Source: Phytoactinopolyspora alkaliphila (lineage in GTDB: Bacteria > Actinomycetota > Actinomycetes > Jiangellales > Jiangellaceae). Taken from it: a stretch of DNA of 64,000 bases. The stretch lies in NCBI RefSeq assembly GCF_010550695.1, contig NZ_JAAGOB010000003.1:310001-374000 (forward strand), given 5' to 3'. Positions 1 to 8,521 of this stretch are shown here, one piece after another. Under the pieces are notes generated by a model that ran no database searches, was not told where the DNA came from, and saw only the letters and a program-made list of their open reading frames with translations. Each line of letters begins with the position of its first letter. Positions within the stretch are counted from its first letter, which is position 1. Both the position numbers and the translations under genes were made by a program.

Positions 1-29
1 TCCGGACTTGATTGTTGAGGTATGGGTAC

Positions 30-1070
30 ATGCGTCTGAAGCACCGTAGCGCGACGATCGCGCTCGTGGCGGGTGCCATGCTGGTTCCGACAACCGCGTC
101 CGCCATCCCGGGCGGCGAAGAGGGCGGCGGCGAGGAGACCGGGAGCGGGTACAGCGTCGAGGTACGGCTCTCCGGAGACGGCGCGCCGGGCGGTGGCGGT
201 GACGGTTACACCATCCACGTACCGCCTGTCTGCTGGTGGGAGCCGATTGCGGTCATGCCAGGAGTCGACATCACCGACCCTGAAGAGATCCGCGAGTACT
301 TCGAGGAAGAGATCCGTCCCTGGCTCAGAGGGCACGCAGCGGCCGGCTATTTCGCCTGGCCCTCCTATGAGGTCTTCGAGGACGCGATACGGCGTGCTGG
401 AGCTGGCGAAGAGATCACTTTCTACCAGATCGAAGGTGCGGACAAAGAGGCCAAAATGGCGTGCTCACCTCAGATTAACCACTACGATGGCGAGGACATA
501 CCCGTCGCATACTGGCCATTTGCCACTGGGGAGCAGCCGGATCCGGTCGTCGACCCCGAGGACCTCGCTGAGGCGGCTCGAGACGAGATGGTGATCGAGG
601 CACCGGAGATCGACCGGAACCCGCAGGGCGCCGGGGCATTGGGCGGCGCGACGCTCGTCGGCTTCGACACGTGGTTCTGGGTGACCAACCCGGAGGAGAG
701 CATCGGCGGCGCCGACGGTGAGCGCAGGATCCGGGCCGAGGTGGTGGGCGGCACCGTCTGGGCTGAGGTCACCGCGCAGACGGACGGATTGACCGTCGCA
801 TCCCCCGCAGGCAGGGCGGACTGTGAGCCCGCTCTCGCCATCAAGGCGTGGTCGCCGGGATCCAGCGACGCCGAGGGTTGCACGGTGAGCTTCACGCGAG
901 CTTCTGTTCAGTACCCCGACGGCTACCCTGTCTCGGCTTCGGTCGAGTGGGCAGCCACGTGGGAGGGCGTGACGCAAGACGGGGAGCAGGTCGGCGGTGA
1001 CCTGGCAGGCCGTTCTGAGTCGGTTGTTGTCAATGTGCCGGTGGCGGAGAGCCAAGCCACCGTCCGCTGA
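30..1070 (+). CDS. Secreted protein of unknown function
   Basis: I do not recognise this family. The ATG at 30 gives a classical signal peptide (MRLKH, a hydrophobic stretch, then TTASA before IPGG), so it is preferred over the TTG at 12. The mature chain of about 320 residues starts with an acidic Gly/Glu-rich segment, then has a PPVCWWEP motif. Four cysteines are spread through the protein (VCWW, MACSP, ADCEP, EGCTV), compatible with two disulfides outside the cell. The C-terminal half alternates short hydrophobic and polar strands (FDTWFWVTNPEE, AEVTAQTDGL, ASVEWAATWEG) and looks like a beta-sandwich. There is no membrane anchor or sortase signal. A hairpin terminator follows at once. It is probably an exported structural or binding protein; no enzymatic motif is visible. 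Confidence 0.7.
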   Translation: MRLKHRSATIALVAGAMLVPTTASAIPGGEEGGGEETGSGYSVEVRLSGDGAPGGGGDGYTIHVPPVCWWEPIAVMPGVDITDPEEIREYFEEEIRPWLRGHAAAGYFAWPSYEVFEDAIRRAGAGEEITFYQIEGADKEAKMACSPQINHYDGEDIPVAYWPFATGEQPDPVVDPEDLAEAARDEMVIEAPEIDRNPQGAGALGGATLVGFDTWFWVTNPEESIGGADGERRIRAEVVGGTVWAEVTAQTDGLTVASPAGRADCEPALAIKAWSPGSSDAEGCTVSFTRASVQYPDGYPVSASVEWAATWEGVTQDGEQVGGDLAGRSESVVVNVPVAESQATVR

Positions 1071-1080
1071 CGCACGAACG

Positions 1081-1117
1081 ATCCTCCGGCGGCCGCACCC
1101 GGCCTCCGGAGGATTTT
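1081..1117 (+). terminator. Intrinsic terminator after the secreted protein gene
   Basis: A 9-bp perfect stem, ATCCTCCGG (1081-1089) with CCGGAGGAT (1106-1114), is followed by a short T run. It begins 11 bases after the stop codon of the secreted protein gene and separates it from the nucleoside transport operon. Confidence 0.75.
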
Positions 1118-1251
1118 CATTTCAGAACATTCCTTTGCGTTCTGGTAACAACACCCAGTTGAGCTCGCCCTAACTCGGACACAACGGATACGCTCTCGCT
1201 CACTCGGGCTCGCAACAGCTGCTCGAGTCAGGTTTGTGAAGGGAGCTGCCC

Positions 1252-2301
1252 GTGCGCCGGGTCATGAAACTTGCCGCGGGATTCGCCACCGCGGCCATGC
1301 TGCTCACAGCATGTGCGAGCGACGATGACGGTACCGACGACCCCACCACCGGCACCGACGGTGAGGGCGCGTCCGGAGAGGACGTCCAGGTCGGCATGGC
1401 CTTCGACGTCGGTGGCCGGGGAGACCGGTCCTTCAACGACTCGGCTGCGGCTGGTCTCGACCGGGCGGGCGAGGAACTGGGCGTCACATTCCAGGATCTG
1501 TCTCCCGCGTCGGACGGCTCCAACCGCGATGAGTTGCTGCGCGAGCTCGCCGACGGTGGCCACAACCCGATCCTCGGTATCGGTTACGCCTTCTTCGAGG
1601 TCATGGACACCGTCGCCGACGAGTACCCCGACGTGCAGTTCATTCGGATCGACGGGCCGCCCAGCGACCGCGAGAACGTCGCCGTCATGACGTTCGCCGA
1701 AGAGCAGGGCTCTTTCCTCATGGGAGTGGCGGCGGCGCTGAAGACCGAGACCGGTCAGGTCGGCATCGTCGGCGGTAACGAGGGCGAGGTCATCAACGCG
1801 TTCGGCGCCGGATTCAAGCAGGGCGTGGAGGCGGTCGACCCGTCGATCGAAATTGAAGACCAGCGCTTGTCTCCCGGCGAGGAGCCGGCCGGGTTCGCCG
1901 ACCCCGCCGGCGCCCGGGTGGCCGCCGAGGCGATGTACCAGCGCGGCGTCGACATCATCTACACGCCCGCCGGTGATTCCAACGTCGGCACGTTCCAGGC
2001 CGCGGCCGAGGCCGGCAAGTGGGCCATCGGCACCGACTCCGACCAGTATGAAACGGTCGGGGACCCGGAGCTGCAGGAAGCGATCCTGACGTCGATGCTC
2101 AAGCGGGTCGACAGCGCTGTGTTCGAAAGCATCAACACCTTCATCGAGGGCGGGGACGTCGAGTCCACGTCCTACGACCTGTCCGACGAAGGCGTGGGCT
2201 ACTCCACCAGCGGCGGGTTCATCGACGACATCACCGACGAGCTGGACGACTACAAACAGCAGATCATCGACGGTGAGATCGAGGTCAGCCGCACCGAGTG
2301 A
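1252..2301 (+). CDS. BMP-family substrate-binding lipoprotein (nucleoside ABC transporter)
   Basis: Extracytoplasmic substrate-binding lipoprotein of the basic membrane protein (Bmp/PnrA/TmpC) family, whose characterised members bind purine and pyrimidine nucleosides. The signal peptide ends in the lipobox LLTAC with the lipidated Cys at residue 21, followed by an acidic Asp/Thr/Gly linker. The family signature DVGGRGDRSFNDSA opens the first lobe, and IIYTPAGDSN and AIGTDSDQ lie in the second. The GTG start at 1252 has a GAAGGGAG ribosome site ten bases upstream. It is the first gene of a tightly packed operon with the ATPase, two permeases and cytidine deaminase, which supports nucleosides as the cargo. 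Confidence 0.93.
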   Translation: MRRVMKLAAGFATAAMLLTACASDDDGTDDPTTGTDGEGASGEDVQVGMAFDVGGRGDRSFNDSAAAGLDRAGEELGVTFQDLSPASDGSNRDELLRELADGGHNPILGIGYAFFEVMDTVADEYPDVQFIRIDGPPSDRENVAVMTFAEEQGSFLMGVAAALKTETGQVGIVGGNEGEVINAFGAGFKQGVEAVDPSIEIEDQRLSPGEEPAGFADPAGARVAAEAMYQRGVDIIYTPAGDSNVGTFQAAAEAGKWAIGTDSDQYETVGDPELQEAILTSMLKRVDSAVFESINTFIEGGDVESTSYDLSDEGVGYSTSGGFIDDITDELDDYKQQIIDGEIEVSRTE

Positions 2302-3908
2302 CCGTGGACGCCGAGCCAGCGCCGGTCATCGAGCTGACCGGCATCACAAAGCGCTTCCCCGGGGTGGTCGCCAATCGCGACGTCCACCTCGCGGTGCGAC
2401 ATGGCGAAGTGCACGCCGTCGTCGGTGAGAACGGCGCGGGCAAGTCGACGCTGATGAAGATCCTCTACGGCATGTACAAGCCGGACGAGGGCACCATCAG
2501 CGTCGACGGTCACCCGGTCGAGTTCGGAAGTCCGAAGGACGCCATCGCCGCCGGCATCGGCATGGTGCACCAGCACTTCATGCTGGCGGACAACTTCACC
2601 GTCCTGGAGAACATCGTGCTCGGCGCAGAGCCCCGGGCCGGGGTTCGCCTCGACTTCGCGGCGGCCCGAGAGCGGATCGAGGAGACGTCCGAGCGGTACG
2701 GCTTGGGCTTGCGTCCTGACCGGCTGGTCGAAGAGCTCAGCGTGGCCGACCGGCAGCGGATCGAGATCGCCAAGGTGCTCTACCGGGGCGCCCGCGTGCT
2801 CATCCTGGATGAGCCGACGGCAGTTCTCGTCCCGCAGGAGGTGGACGCGCTCTTCTCCAACCTGGCAGAACTGCGTGCCGCCGGGCTGTCGGTGATCTTC
2901 ATCAGCCACAAGCTCGACGAGGTGCGCCAGGTGGCGGACCGGATCACGGTGATCCGCCGCGGGTCGACGGTCGCCACCGTGGACGACCCACAGGCCACGT
3001 CGTCGCGGCAGCTGGCACACCTGATGGTCGGAAGTGAACTGCCCACACCGGAGACCACCGAGTCGACCGTGACCGACGTGGTCGAGCTGGCGGCCTCGGG
3101 TCTCGCGCTCAGTTCGCAAGACGGCCCTGACCTCCTGCATGACGTCACCTTCGAGGTCCGGCGCGGCGAGATCGCCGGCTTCGCCGGCGTCGAAGGGAAC
3201 GGGCAGAGCGAGCTGGTCGAGGCCATCATGGGCCTGCGCAAGCCCGATGCCGGGCTGCTGAGGCTGGGCGACGACGACATGACGTCGTGGCCGGCTCACC
3301 AGCGGCGGATGGCCGGCATCGGTTTCATCCCCGAAGATCGGCACCGGCAGGCCCTGCTTCTCGACGCGCCCCTCTGGGAGAACCGGCTGCTCGGGTGGCA
3401 GGGCAATCCGCCCGCCGGTGGGCGGTTCTGGATCCGGCCGCAGGCTGCCCGGGCCGAGGCCGCGACGATCATGCGGGAGTACGACGTGCGGGCGCCCGGG
3501 CCGGACACGATCGCCGACGCGCTCTCGGGTGGTAACCAGCAGAAGTTCGTCATAGGCAGGGAGATGAGCACCACGTTGCGTGTGCTCGTCGCCGCTCACC
3601 CCACGCGCGGCGTGGACGTGGGCGCTCAGTCCGCCATCTGGGACCGATTGCGTGAGGCGCGCGCCGCCGGGCTTGCGACGGTACTGGTCTCCGCCGACCT
3701 GGAGGAGCTCCTCGGCCTGTCCGACACGCTCTACGTGCTATTCCGCGGGCGGATCGTCGCCAGGCTCGATCCGGCCGAGGTGACGCCGGAACTGCTAGGT
3801 AGCTACATGACCGGAGCCGCCGGGCAGGAAGGCGCACGCTTCACAACGGGGGACGCCGCCGGGGAAGAGCAGGCGGCGCGGGCCGACACGGAGGAGGAGA
3901 GCCGGTGA
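2298..3908 (+). CDS. Nucleoside ABC transporter ATP-binding protein (tandem NBDs)
   Basis: A 536-residue double ATPase of the sugar/nucleoside importer type. The first nucleotide-binding domain has Walker A GENGAGKST at residues 43-51, a degenerate signature LSVADRQ near 147 and Walker B LILDEPTAVL near 168. The second domain has a degenerate P-loop (GVEGNGQSE), a good signature LSGGNQQ and a weak Walker B (LVAAHPTRGVDVG). This asymmetry is typical of the RbsA/YufO group, where one site hydrolyses ATP. The GTG start overlaps the stop of the lipoprotein gene by four bases (GTGA), so the two are probably translationally coupled. Confidence 0.93.
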   Translation: MTVDAEPAPVIELTGITKRFPGVVANRDVHLAVRHGEVHAVVGENGAGKSTLMKILYGMYKPDEGTISVDGHPVEFGSPKDAIAAGIGMVHQHFMLADNFTVLENIVLGAEPRAGVRLDFAAARERIEETSERYGLGLRPDRLVEELSVADRQRIEIAKVLYRGARVLILDEPTAVLVPQEVDALFSNLAELRAAGLSVIFISHKLDEVRQVADRITVIRRGSTVATVDDPQATSSRQLAHLMVGSELPTPETTESTVTDVVELAASGLALSSQDGPDLLHDVTFEVRRGEIAGFAGVEGNGQSELVEAIMGLRKPDAGLLRLGDDDMTSWPAHQRRMAGIGFIPEDRHRQALLLDAPLWENRLLGWQGNPPAGGRFWIRPQAARAEAATIMREYDVRAPGPDTIADALSGGNQQKFVIGREMSTTLRVLVAAHPTRGVDVGAQSAIWDRLREARAAGLATVLVSADLEELLGLSDTLYVLFRGRIVARLDPAEVTPELLGSYMTGAAGQEGARFTTGDAAGEEQAARADTEEESR

Positions 3909-5041
3909 CGCGCCTGCTCGGATGGTGGCGGCGCATCGCCCCGACACTCGTCGCCCTGGGCGTCGCCCTGGCCGTCACGGCAGTCTTCATCCTCATCATC
4001 GGCGAGAACCCCATCGCGGCGCTCGTCGCCCTGTTCGACTTCGGTGAGACCCCGGTCGCGCAGGCCAACTCGATCGGCGTGTGGATCAACCGGGCTGCGC
4101 CGCTGTTCCTCGCCGGCCTAGCCGTGAGCATCGGCTTTCGCATGGGGCTGTTCAACATCGGCGTGGAAGGCCAGTACCGGATCGCCACCGTCGTGGCTGC
4201 TGGGCTCGGTGCCGCGATCGTCCTGCCCGCGCCTCTGCACATCCTGGTGATCACGCTGATCGCGATGGCGGCCGGTGCCGCCTACGCGGCGATTCCGGCG
4301 ATCCTCAAGGTGACCCGCGGCGTCAGCGAGGTCATCTCCACCATCATGCTGAACGCGATCGCCATCGGCATCGCCGCGTATCTGATCCGCTCGCCGTTCG
4401 TGGACCCGGAGCTCGGCGCGGGCGAGAACGTCGCCACCACCAGGTTGCCCGAATCCGCGCACTTCCCCGGTCTGAACGAACTGTTCGGCGTCCTCGGCCT
4501 GGAAGAGCCCCGGCGCCCGGTGCACGGGTTCGTCGTCGTCGCGATCGTCGTCGGGGTCGTCGTCGCTGTCATCCTCTCCCGTTCCCGGTTCGGCTTCGAA
4601 CTGCGAGCGAGCGGGCTGAGTGCGCTCGCGGCGACCGCTAACGGGATCTCGTCGCGTGCCATGGTGGTCAAGGCGATGCTGTTCTCTGGAGCCCTGGCCG
4701 GATTGGTCGGACTGTCCGACCTGCTGGGCTCGGCGCACCGGTTCCAGCCGGACTCGTTCGTCGCCGGCTATGGGTTCACCGGCATCGCGGTGGCCCTGCT
4801 CGGGCGCAACCGGCCAGGCGGCATCGCGCTGGCGGCCCTGCTCTTCGCCTTCCTCGATCGTGCCGGTCCCCGGTTGCAGTCCGAAGGGATTCCCCCGGCA
4901 GCGGTGACGATCATGCAGGGCATTGTGGTGCTGTCTGTGCTGATCGTCGACGAGGTGGCGCGGCGGCGGCTGCGTCGTCGTGAAGAACGACGCGCCCGCG
5001 CCCAGGACCAGGCCACGACCCCGGTGGAGGTGGCGTCGTGA
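3905..5041 (+). CDS. Nucleoside ABC transporter permease (first)
   Basis: Integral membrane permease of 378 residues in the BPD_transp_2 (branched-chain amino acid/ribose/nucleoside) family. Many hydrophobic helices alternate with short loops; the family motif FNIGVEGQYRI lies in the first third and the conserved cytoplasmic stretch RASGLSALAATANGIS in the second half. It starts with a GTG overlapping the stop of the ATPase gene by four bases and overlaps the next permease in the same way. It should form a heterodimeric channel with that permease. The C-terminus is a short charged Arg-rich cytoplasmic tail. Confidence 0.92.
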   Translation: MTRLLGWWRRIAPTLVALGVALAVTAVFILIIGENPIAALVALFDFGETPVAQANSIGVWINRAAPLFLAGLAVSIGFRMGLFNIGVEGQYRIATVVAAGLGAAIVLPAPLHILVITLIAMAAGAAYAAIPAILKVTRGVSEVISTIMLNAIAIGIAAYLIRSPFVDPELGAGENVATTRLPESAHFPGLNELFGVLGLEEPRRPVHGFVVVAIVVGVVVAVILSRSRFGFELRASGLSALAATANGISSRAMVVKAMLFSGALAGLVGLSDLLGSAHRFQPDSFVAGYGFTGIAVALLGRNRPGGIALAALLFAFLDRAGPRLQSEGIPPAAVTIMQGIVVLSVLIVDEVARRRLRRREERRARAQDQATTPVEVAS

Positions 5042-6312
5042 CCGGCAGCACGGGACCCAAGATCATGACCCGCCCCGAAGGCGCCGCGTTGCGCCTCTCG
5101 CGGACTCGCAGGATGCTGCTCATCCTCGCCCTGGGATTCGTGGCGCTGTCCGCGGTACGCGTGATCACCGGGGAAACTGTCCTGACCAGCAGCGGCACCG
5201 CGCGCGCCATGCTGATCCTCGCGTTGCCGATCGGCATGTGCGCCTTGGGCGGGCTGGTCGCCGAGCGGGCCGGAGTGATCAACATCGGCCTCGAAGGCAT
5301 GATGATCCTCGGAACGTGGGGTGCCGGATTCGGCGGGTGGCACTATGGGCCATGGGGAGCGCTGCTCGGCGCCCTGATCGGCGGCGCGTTCGGCGGTCTC
5401 ATCCATGCGCTGGCCACAGTGACGTTCGGTGTCGACCACATCGTCAGCGGCGTGGCGATCAACCTGGTGGCGGCAGGCTTGGTGCGGTTCCTGTCCGAGG
5501 CCGTCTACGCCGACGGCGCGCAGGGCGGCGGGCCGACCCAGTCCCCGCCGATCGGGTCCGCGGCGAGTTTCAGCATTCCGGTGCTGTCCTCGGGACCGAA
5601 CCTGCTCGGGCGCCTGGAGGACACCGATCTTCCGGTGCTGTCCGACCTCGGCGGTGTCCTGTATGGGCTGACCAGCGGGTTGACCGCCTTCGCGTTGATC
5701 GCGCTGGCCATGCTGCCGCTCACCTGGTTCGTGTTGTGGCGCACCGCCCTTGGCCTGCGCTGGCGTTCTGCCGGCGAGAATCCGGTAGCGGCGGAGTCGC
5801 TGGGCGTCAACGTCTACCGCATGAAATACCTCGCGGTGATCACCAGCGGCGCGCTTGCCGGCCTGGGTGGCCTTATGCTGGTGCTGTTCACGGGCTCCTA
5901 CCGCGAAGGACAGACCGGTGGACGCGGTTATATCGGCCTCGCGGCGATGATTTTCGGAAACTGGCGGCCCGGAGGGTTGGCCGCCGGTTCCGGACTCTTC
6001 GGGTACTCCGATGCTGTCCGTCTCCGCGCGTCAAGCTCGGCCGCTGTGCTGGCACTTTTGCTGTTCGTGGGTATCCTGCTGGCCGCCGTGGGTGTGTGGG
6101 ATCTGTACCGCCGGCGCTTCGTGCTCAGCGCGGTGCTGCTGGTCCTGGCCGGAGCGGCCATCGTCGGCTCGCTGGCGCTCGACGCGCTGCCCAGCGAGGT
6201 CACCACCATGACTCCGTACCTGGTCACTCTCGCGGTGCTGGCCTCGGCGACGCAGCGGCTCCGGCCACCTGCCGCCGACGGCATGCGATATCGGCGCGGT
6301 GAGGAACACTGA
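5038..6312 (+). CDS. Nucleoside ABC transporter permease (second)
   Basis: Second permease of the importer, 424 residues, with the paralogous family motif INIGLEGMMILG and the conserved loop RSAGENPVAAESLGVNVYRMK. Its C-terminus is longer than its partner's by roughly 100 residues and adds two or three hydrophobic segments (LALLLFVGILLAAVGVW, AVLLVLAGAAIVGSLAL). The GTG start overlaps the preceding gene by four bases. The ORF runs 14 bases past the most upstream possible start of cdd, but cdd probably starts further down (see next entry). Confidence 0.92.
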   Translation: MTGSTGPKIMTRPEGAALRLSRTRRMLLILALGFVALSAVRVITGETVLTSSGTARAMLILALPIGMCALGGLVAERAGVINIGLEGMMILGTWGAGFGGWHYGPWGALLGALIGGAFGGLIHALATVTFGVDHIVSGVAINLVAAGLVRFLSEAVYADGAQGGGPTQSPPIGSAASFSIPVLSSGPNLLGRLEDTDLPVLSDLGGVLYGLTSGLTAFALIALAMLPLTWFVLWRTALGLRWRSAGENPVAAESLGVNVYRMKYLAVITSGALAGLGGLMLVLFTGSYREGQTGGRGYIGLAAMIFGNWRPGGLAAGSGLFGYSDAVRLRASSSAAVLALLLFVGILLAAVGVWDLYRRRFVLSAVLLVLAGAAIVGSLALDALPSEVTTMTPYLVTLAVLASATQRLRPPAADGMRYRRGEEH

Positions 6313-6346
6313 CTCGGCGGAGGTTCGTGTGGGCGGAGGTGAGCAC

Positions 6347-6766
6347 GTGAGGGCCGACGAGGTCCAGTGGGACGTCCTGCGGGCGGCAGCCGTCGATGCG
6401 GCACAGCGAGCGTACGCGCCGTATTCGTCGTTCCCCGTTGGTGCGGCGGCGCTCGTCGACGACGGCCGGGTCGTCACGGGCTGCAACGTGGAGAACGCCT
6501 CCTACGGCGTGACCCTTTGCGCCGAATGCGGCCTGGTGTCCGCCCTGGTCGCGTCTGGCGGCGGCCGGCTCGTCGCGTTCACGTGCGTAGGCGGGCAGGA
6601 CCGAGCCAGGATCATGCCCTGCGGGCGCTGCCGCCAGCTACTGTGGGAACACGGTGGCGCCGCCTTGCAGGTCGACACACCAGAGGGGATCCTCAGCATG
6701 GCCGAGGTGCTTCCGCAGGCCTTCGGCCCGGACGATCTGCATGCTGGCGGCGTACGGCCAGACTGA
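6347..6766 (+). CDS. cdd: Cytidine deaminase
   Basis: Zinc-dependent deaminase converting cytidine/deoxycytidine to uridine/deoxyuridine. The small homotetrameric type is indicated by length (139 residues) and motifs: the substrate loop FPVGAAAL, NVENASYG, the CAE zinc/proton-transfer motif in TLCAECG, and PCGRCRQ with the other two zinc cysteines. I place the start at GTG 6347 because GGAGGTGAG lies just upstream with good spacing. GTG 6329 (also preceded by GGCGGAGG) and GTG 6299 are in-frame alternatives giving a longer N-terminus. It is the last gene of the nucleoside importer operon, so imported cytidine is deaminated at once. Confidence 0.95.
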   Translation: MRADEVQWDVLRAAAVDAAQRAYAPYSSFPVGAAALVDDGRVVTGCNVENASYGVTLCAECGLVSALVASGGGRLVAFTCVGGQDRARIMPCGRCRQLLWEHGGAALQVDTPEGILSMAEVLPQAFGPDDLHAGGVRPD

Positions 6767-6845
6767 GACCGTCGCGCCGGCGTTGTTAGGGGAACGTTGT
6801 GAGCGCAATGGGGAGACTGCGTCGTCGCGCACCTAGGCTGTCTGT

Positions 6846-8186
6846 GTGCCGACAACCACGGGATTCTCGTCCGAGCTGCGAATTCTGCTGCGCAGACCGG
6901 GCTTCCGGCGCTTGTTCGGTGTCCGGATCGCCGGTCAGTTCGGTGACGGAGTGCTGCAGGTGGCGCTCGCGTCGTACGTCTTCTTCTCTCCCGAACGCCA
7001 GACCGGTGCGGCGGCGACGGCGGCCGCTTTCGCTGTGCTGTTGCTGCCCTACTCGGTGATCGGACCGTTCGCGGGCGTGCTGCTGGACCGCTGGCAGCGC
7101 CGCCAGGTGTTGCTGTTCACCAACCTGTGCCGCGCGGCGCTCTCCCTGGCGATGGTGTGGCAGGTGACCGATGGCAATGTCGGCCCGCCGTTCTTCATCA
7201 CGGTGCTGGCCATGCTGTCGCTGAACAGGTTCGTCCTGGCCGGGCTGAGTGCGTCGGTGCCGCGCGTCGTCGAGCGCGACGAGCTGGTGATGGCCAACTC
7301 GGTGGCGCCCACCTCCGGGGCGGTGGCGATGATCGCGGGAGTGGGTGCCGGTTACCTGACTCAGCGGTGGCTGTTCGGGTCCGACGCCGAGGAGTCCGCC
7401 GAGGGTCCCATCGTGCTGCTGGCGACACTGCTGTATCTGGTCGCCGCGCTGCTGTCGTTGCGGATCGGGCGCACGACCCTGGGCCCGGGCGGGGACGATG
7501 GCGAGGGTTCTGGCGACGGCGGCGTGGAACGGATCCCGGTGACCCTGGCTGCGCGGCAGGTCGTGGACGGCATGGCCGAGGGCGCACGGCACATCGCCGC
7601 GCGCAAGCCGGCCCTGTGGGCGCTCACCGCGATGGCGTCGACGCGGTTCTTCTACGGGCTGACCCTGATCGCCGCCATCCTGCTGTCCCGCAATTACTTC
7701 CACGACCCGGCCGACGTCGACGCCGGACTGGGAACGTTGGCGATGCTTCTGGGGATCTCCGGTGCAGGATTCATGGTCGCGGCACTCCTGACCCCCGTGG
7801 CCACCCGGCAGATGCGCAAGGAGACCTGGGCCGCGTTGCTCCTGGCGGCCGCTGCCGTGGTCGTGCTGGTGCCGGGGACGCTGTTCACCGTTCCTGCCAT
7901 GGCGGTGGTGGCAGGTGTCCTCGGCCTGGCGACACAGGGTATGAAGATCGTCGTTGACACCGTGGTGCACGAGAGCGTGGACGACGAGTACCGCGGGCGG
8001 GTCTTCTCGTTCTACGACGTGGCGTTCAACGCCAGCTTCGTCCTGGCGGCCGGCGCGGCGGCGCTCCTTCTGCCTGCCACCGGGCAGTCGTACCTGATCC
8101 TCGTGGTCATCGCTACTGGATTCGCGGCGACAGCGGTCGGCTACCACGTGGGCGTCCATCGCCGAGCCGCGGAGCGTATGTCCTGA
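6846..8186 (+). CDS. MFS transporter
   Basis: Major facilitator superfamily protein of 446 residues with about twelve hydrophobic segments. The N-terminus ILLRRPGFRRLFGVRIAGQFGDG and the GVLLDRWQRRQVLL loop between helices 2 and 3 match the MFS-1/MFS-3 drug or siderophore exporter type. A cytoplasmic loop rich in Gly/Asp (GPGGDDGEGSGDGG) lies between the two six-helix halves. It starts with GTG, 79 bases after cdd and on the same strand, so it may be part of the same transcript. Substrate cannot be read from the sequence. The TGA stop lies inside the first unit of the repeat-rich spacer that follows. Confidence 0.85.
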   Translation: MPTTTGFSSELRILLRRPGFRRLFGVRIAGQFGDGVLQVALASYVFFSPERQTGAAATAAAFAVLLLPYSVIGPFAGVLLDRWQRRQVLLFTNLCRAALSLAMVWQVTDGNVGPPFFITVLAMLSLNRFVLAGLSASVPRVVERDELVMANSVAPTSGAVAMIAGVGAGYLTQRWLFGSDAEESAEGPIVLLATLLYLVAALLSLRIGRTTLGPGGDDGEGSGDGGVERIPVTLAARQVVDGMAEGARHIAARKPALWALTAMASTRFFYGLTLIAAILLSRNYFHDPADVDAGLGTLAMLLGISGAGFMVAALLTPVATRQMRKETWAALLLAAAAVVVLVPGTLFTVPAMAVVAGVLGLATQGMKIVVDTVVHESVDDEYRGRVFSFYDVAFNASFVLAAGAAALLLPATGQSYLILVVIATGFAATAVGYHVGVHRRAAERMS

Positions 8187-8521
8187 CGCCGTTGGGTCGT
8201 CCTGGGTGCGTCGTCGCGTCGTCCGTACCCTCATCGGGCGTTGTCCTGACGCCGTTGCGTCGTCCTGACTCCTTTCCGTCGCGCCAAACGGCGATGTGGG
8301 GGCATATGACGCGGCTGTGGGGCGTCAGGACGGATGAAAGACGTCAGGACCGTGAGCGGGCGCCGTGTTCGCTGGTTGCTGACGCGCTGGCCGCGAGGAT
8401 CGTCTTCGGGCAGGATCGGTAAGGGCGCCCCACCCGGTGCCGCCGCACCGGGCGCACTCTCGCCGAGTCCGACGTCGTCGGGCGCGACGAGACCATCAAG
8501 ACGAACAAGGCGGTCTGAACT
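8187..8521. repeat. Non-coding spacer with TCCTGACGCCGTT repeats and inverted arms
   Basis: This 335-base spacer holds no convincing gene. It carries two partial copies of a TCCTGACGCCGTT unit (8180 and 8244), the latter followed by CGTCCTGACTCC (8261-8272), and two inverted counterparts, GGCGTCAGGACG (8321-8332) and ACGTCAGGAC (8341-8350), so it can fold into an imperfect hairpin. A related spacer lies at 29170-29330 (see findings). Confidence 0.7.

Noticed and set aside
2250-3599. A 449-codon minus-strand frame over the ABC transporter ATPase
   Set aside because: It mirrors the ATPase coding frame and has no recognisable motif.
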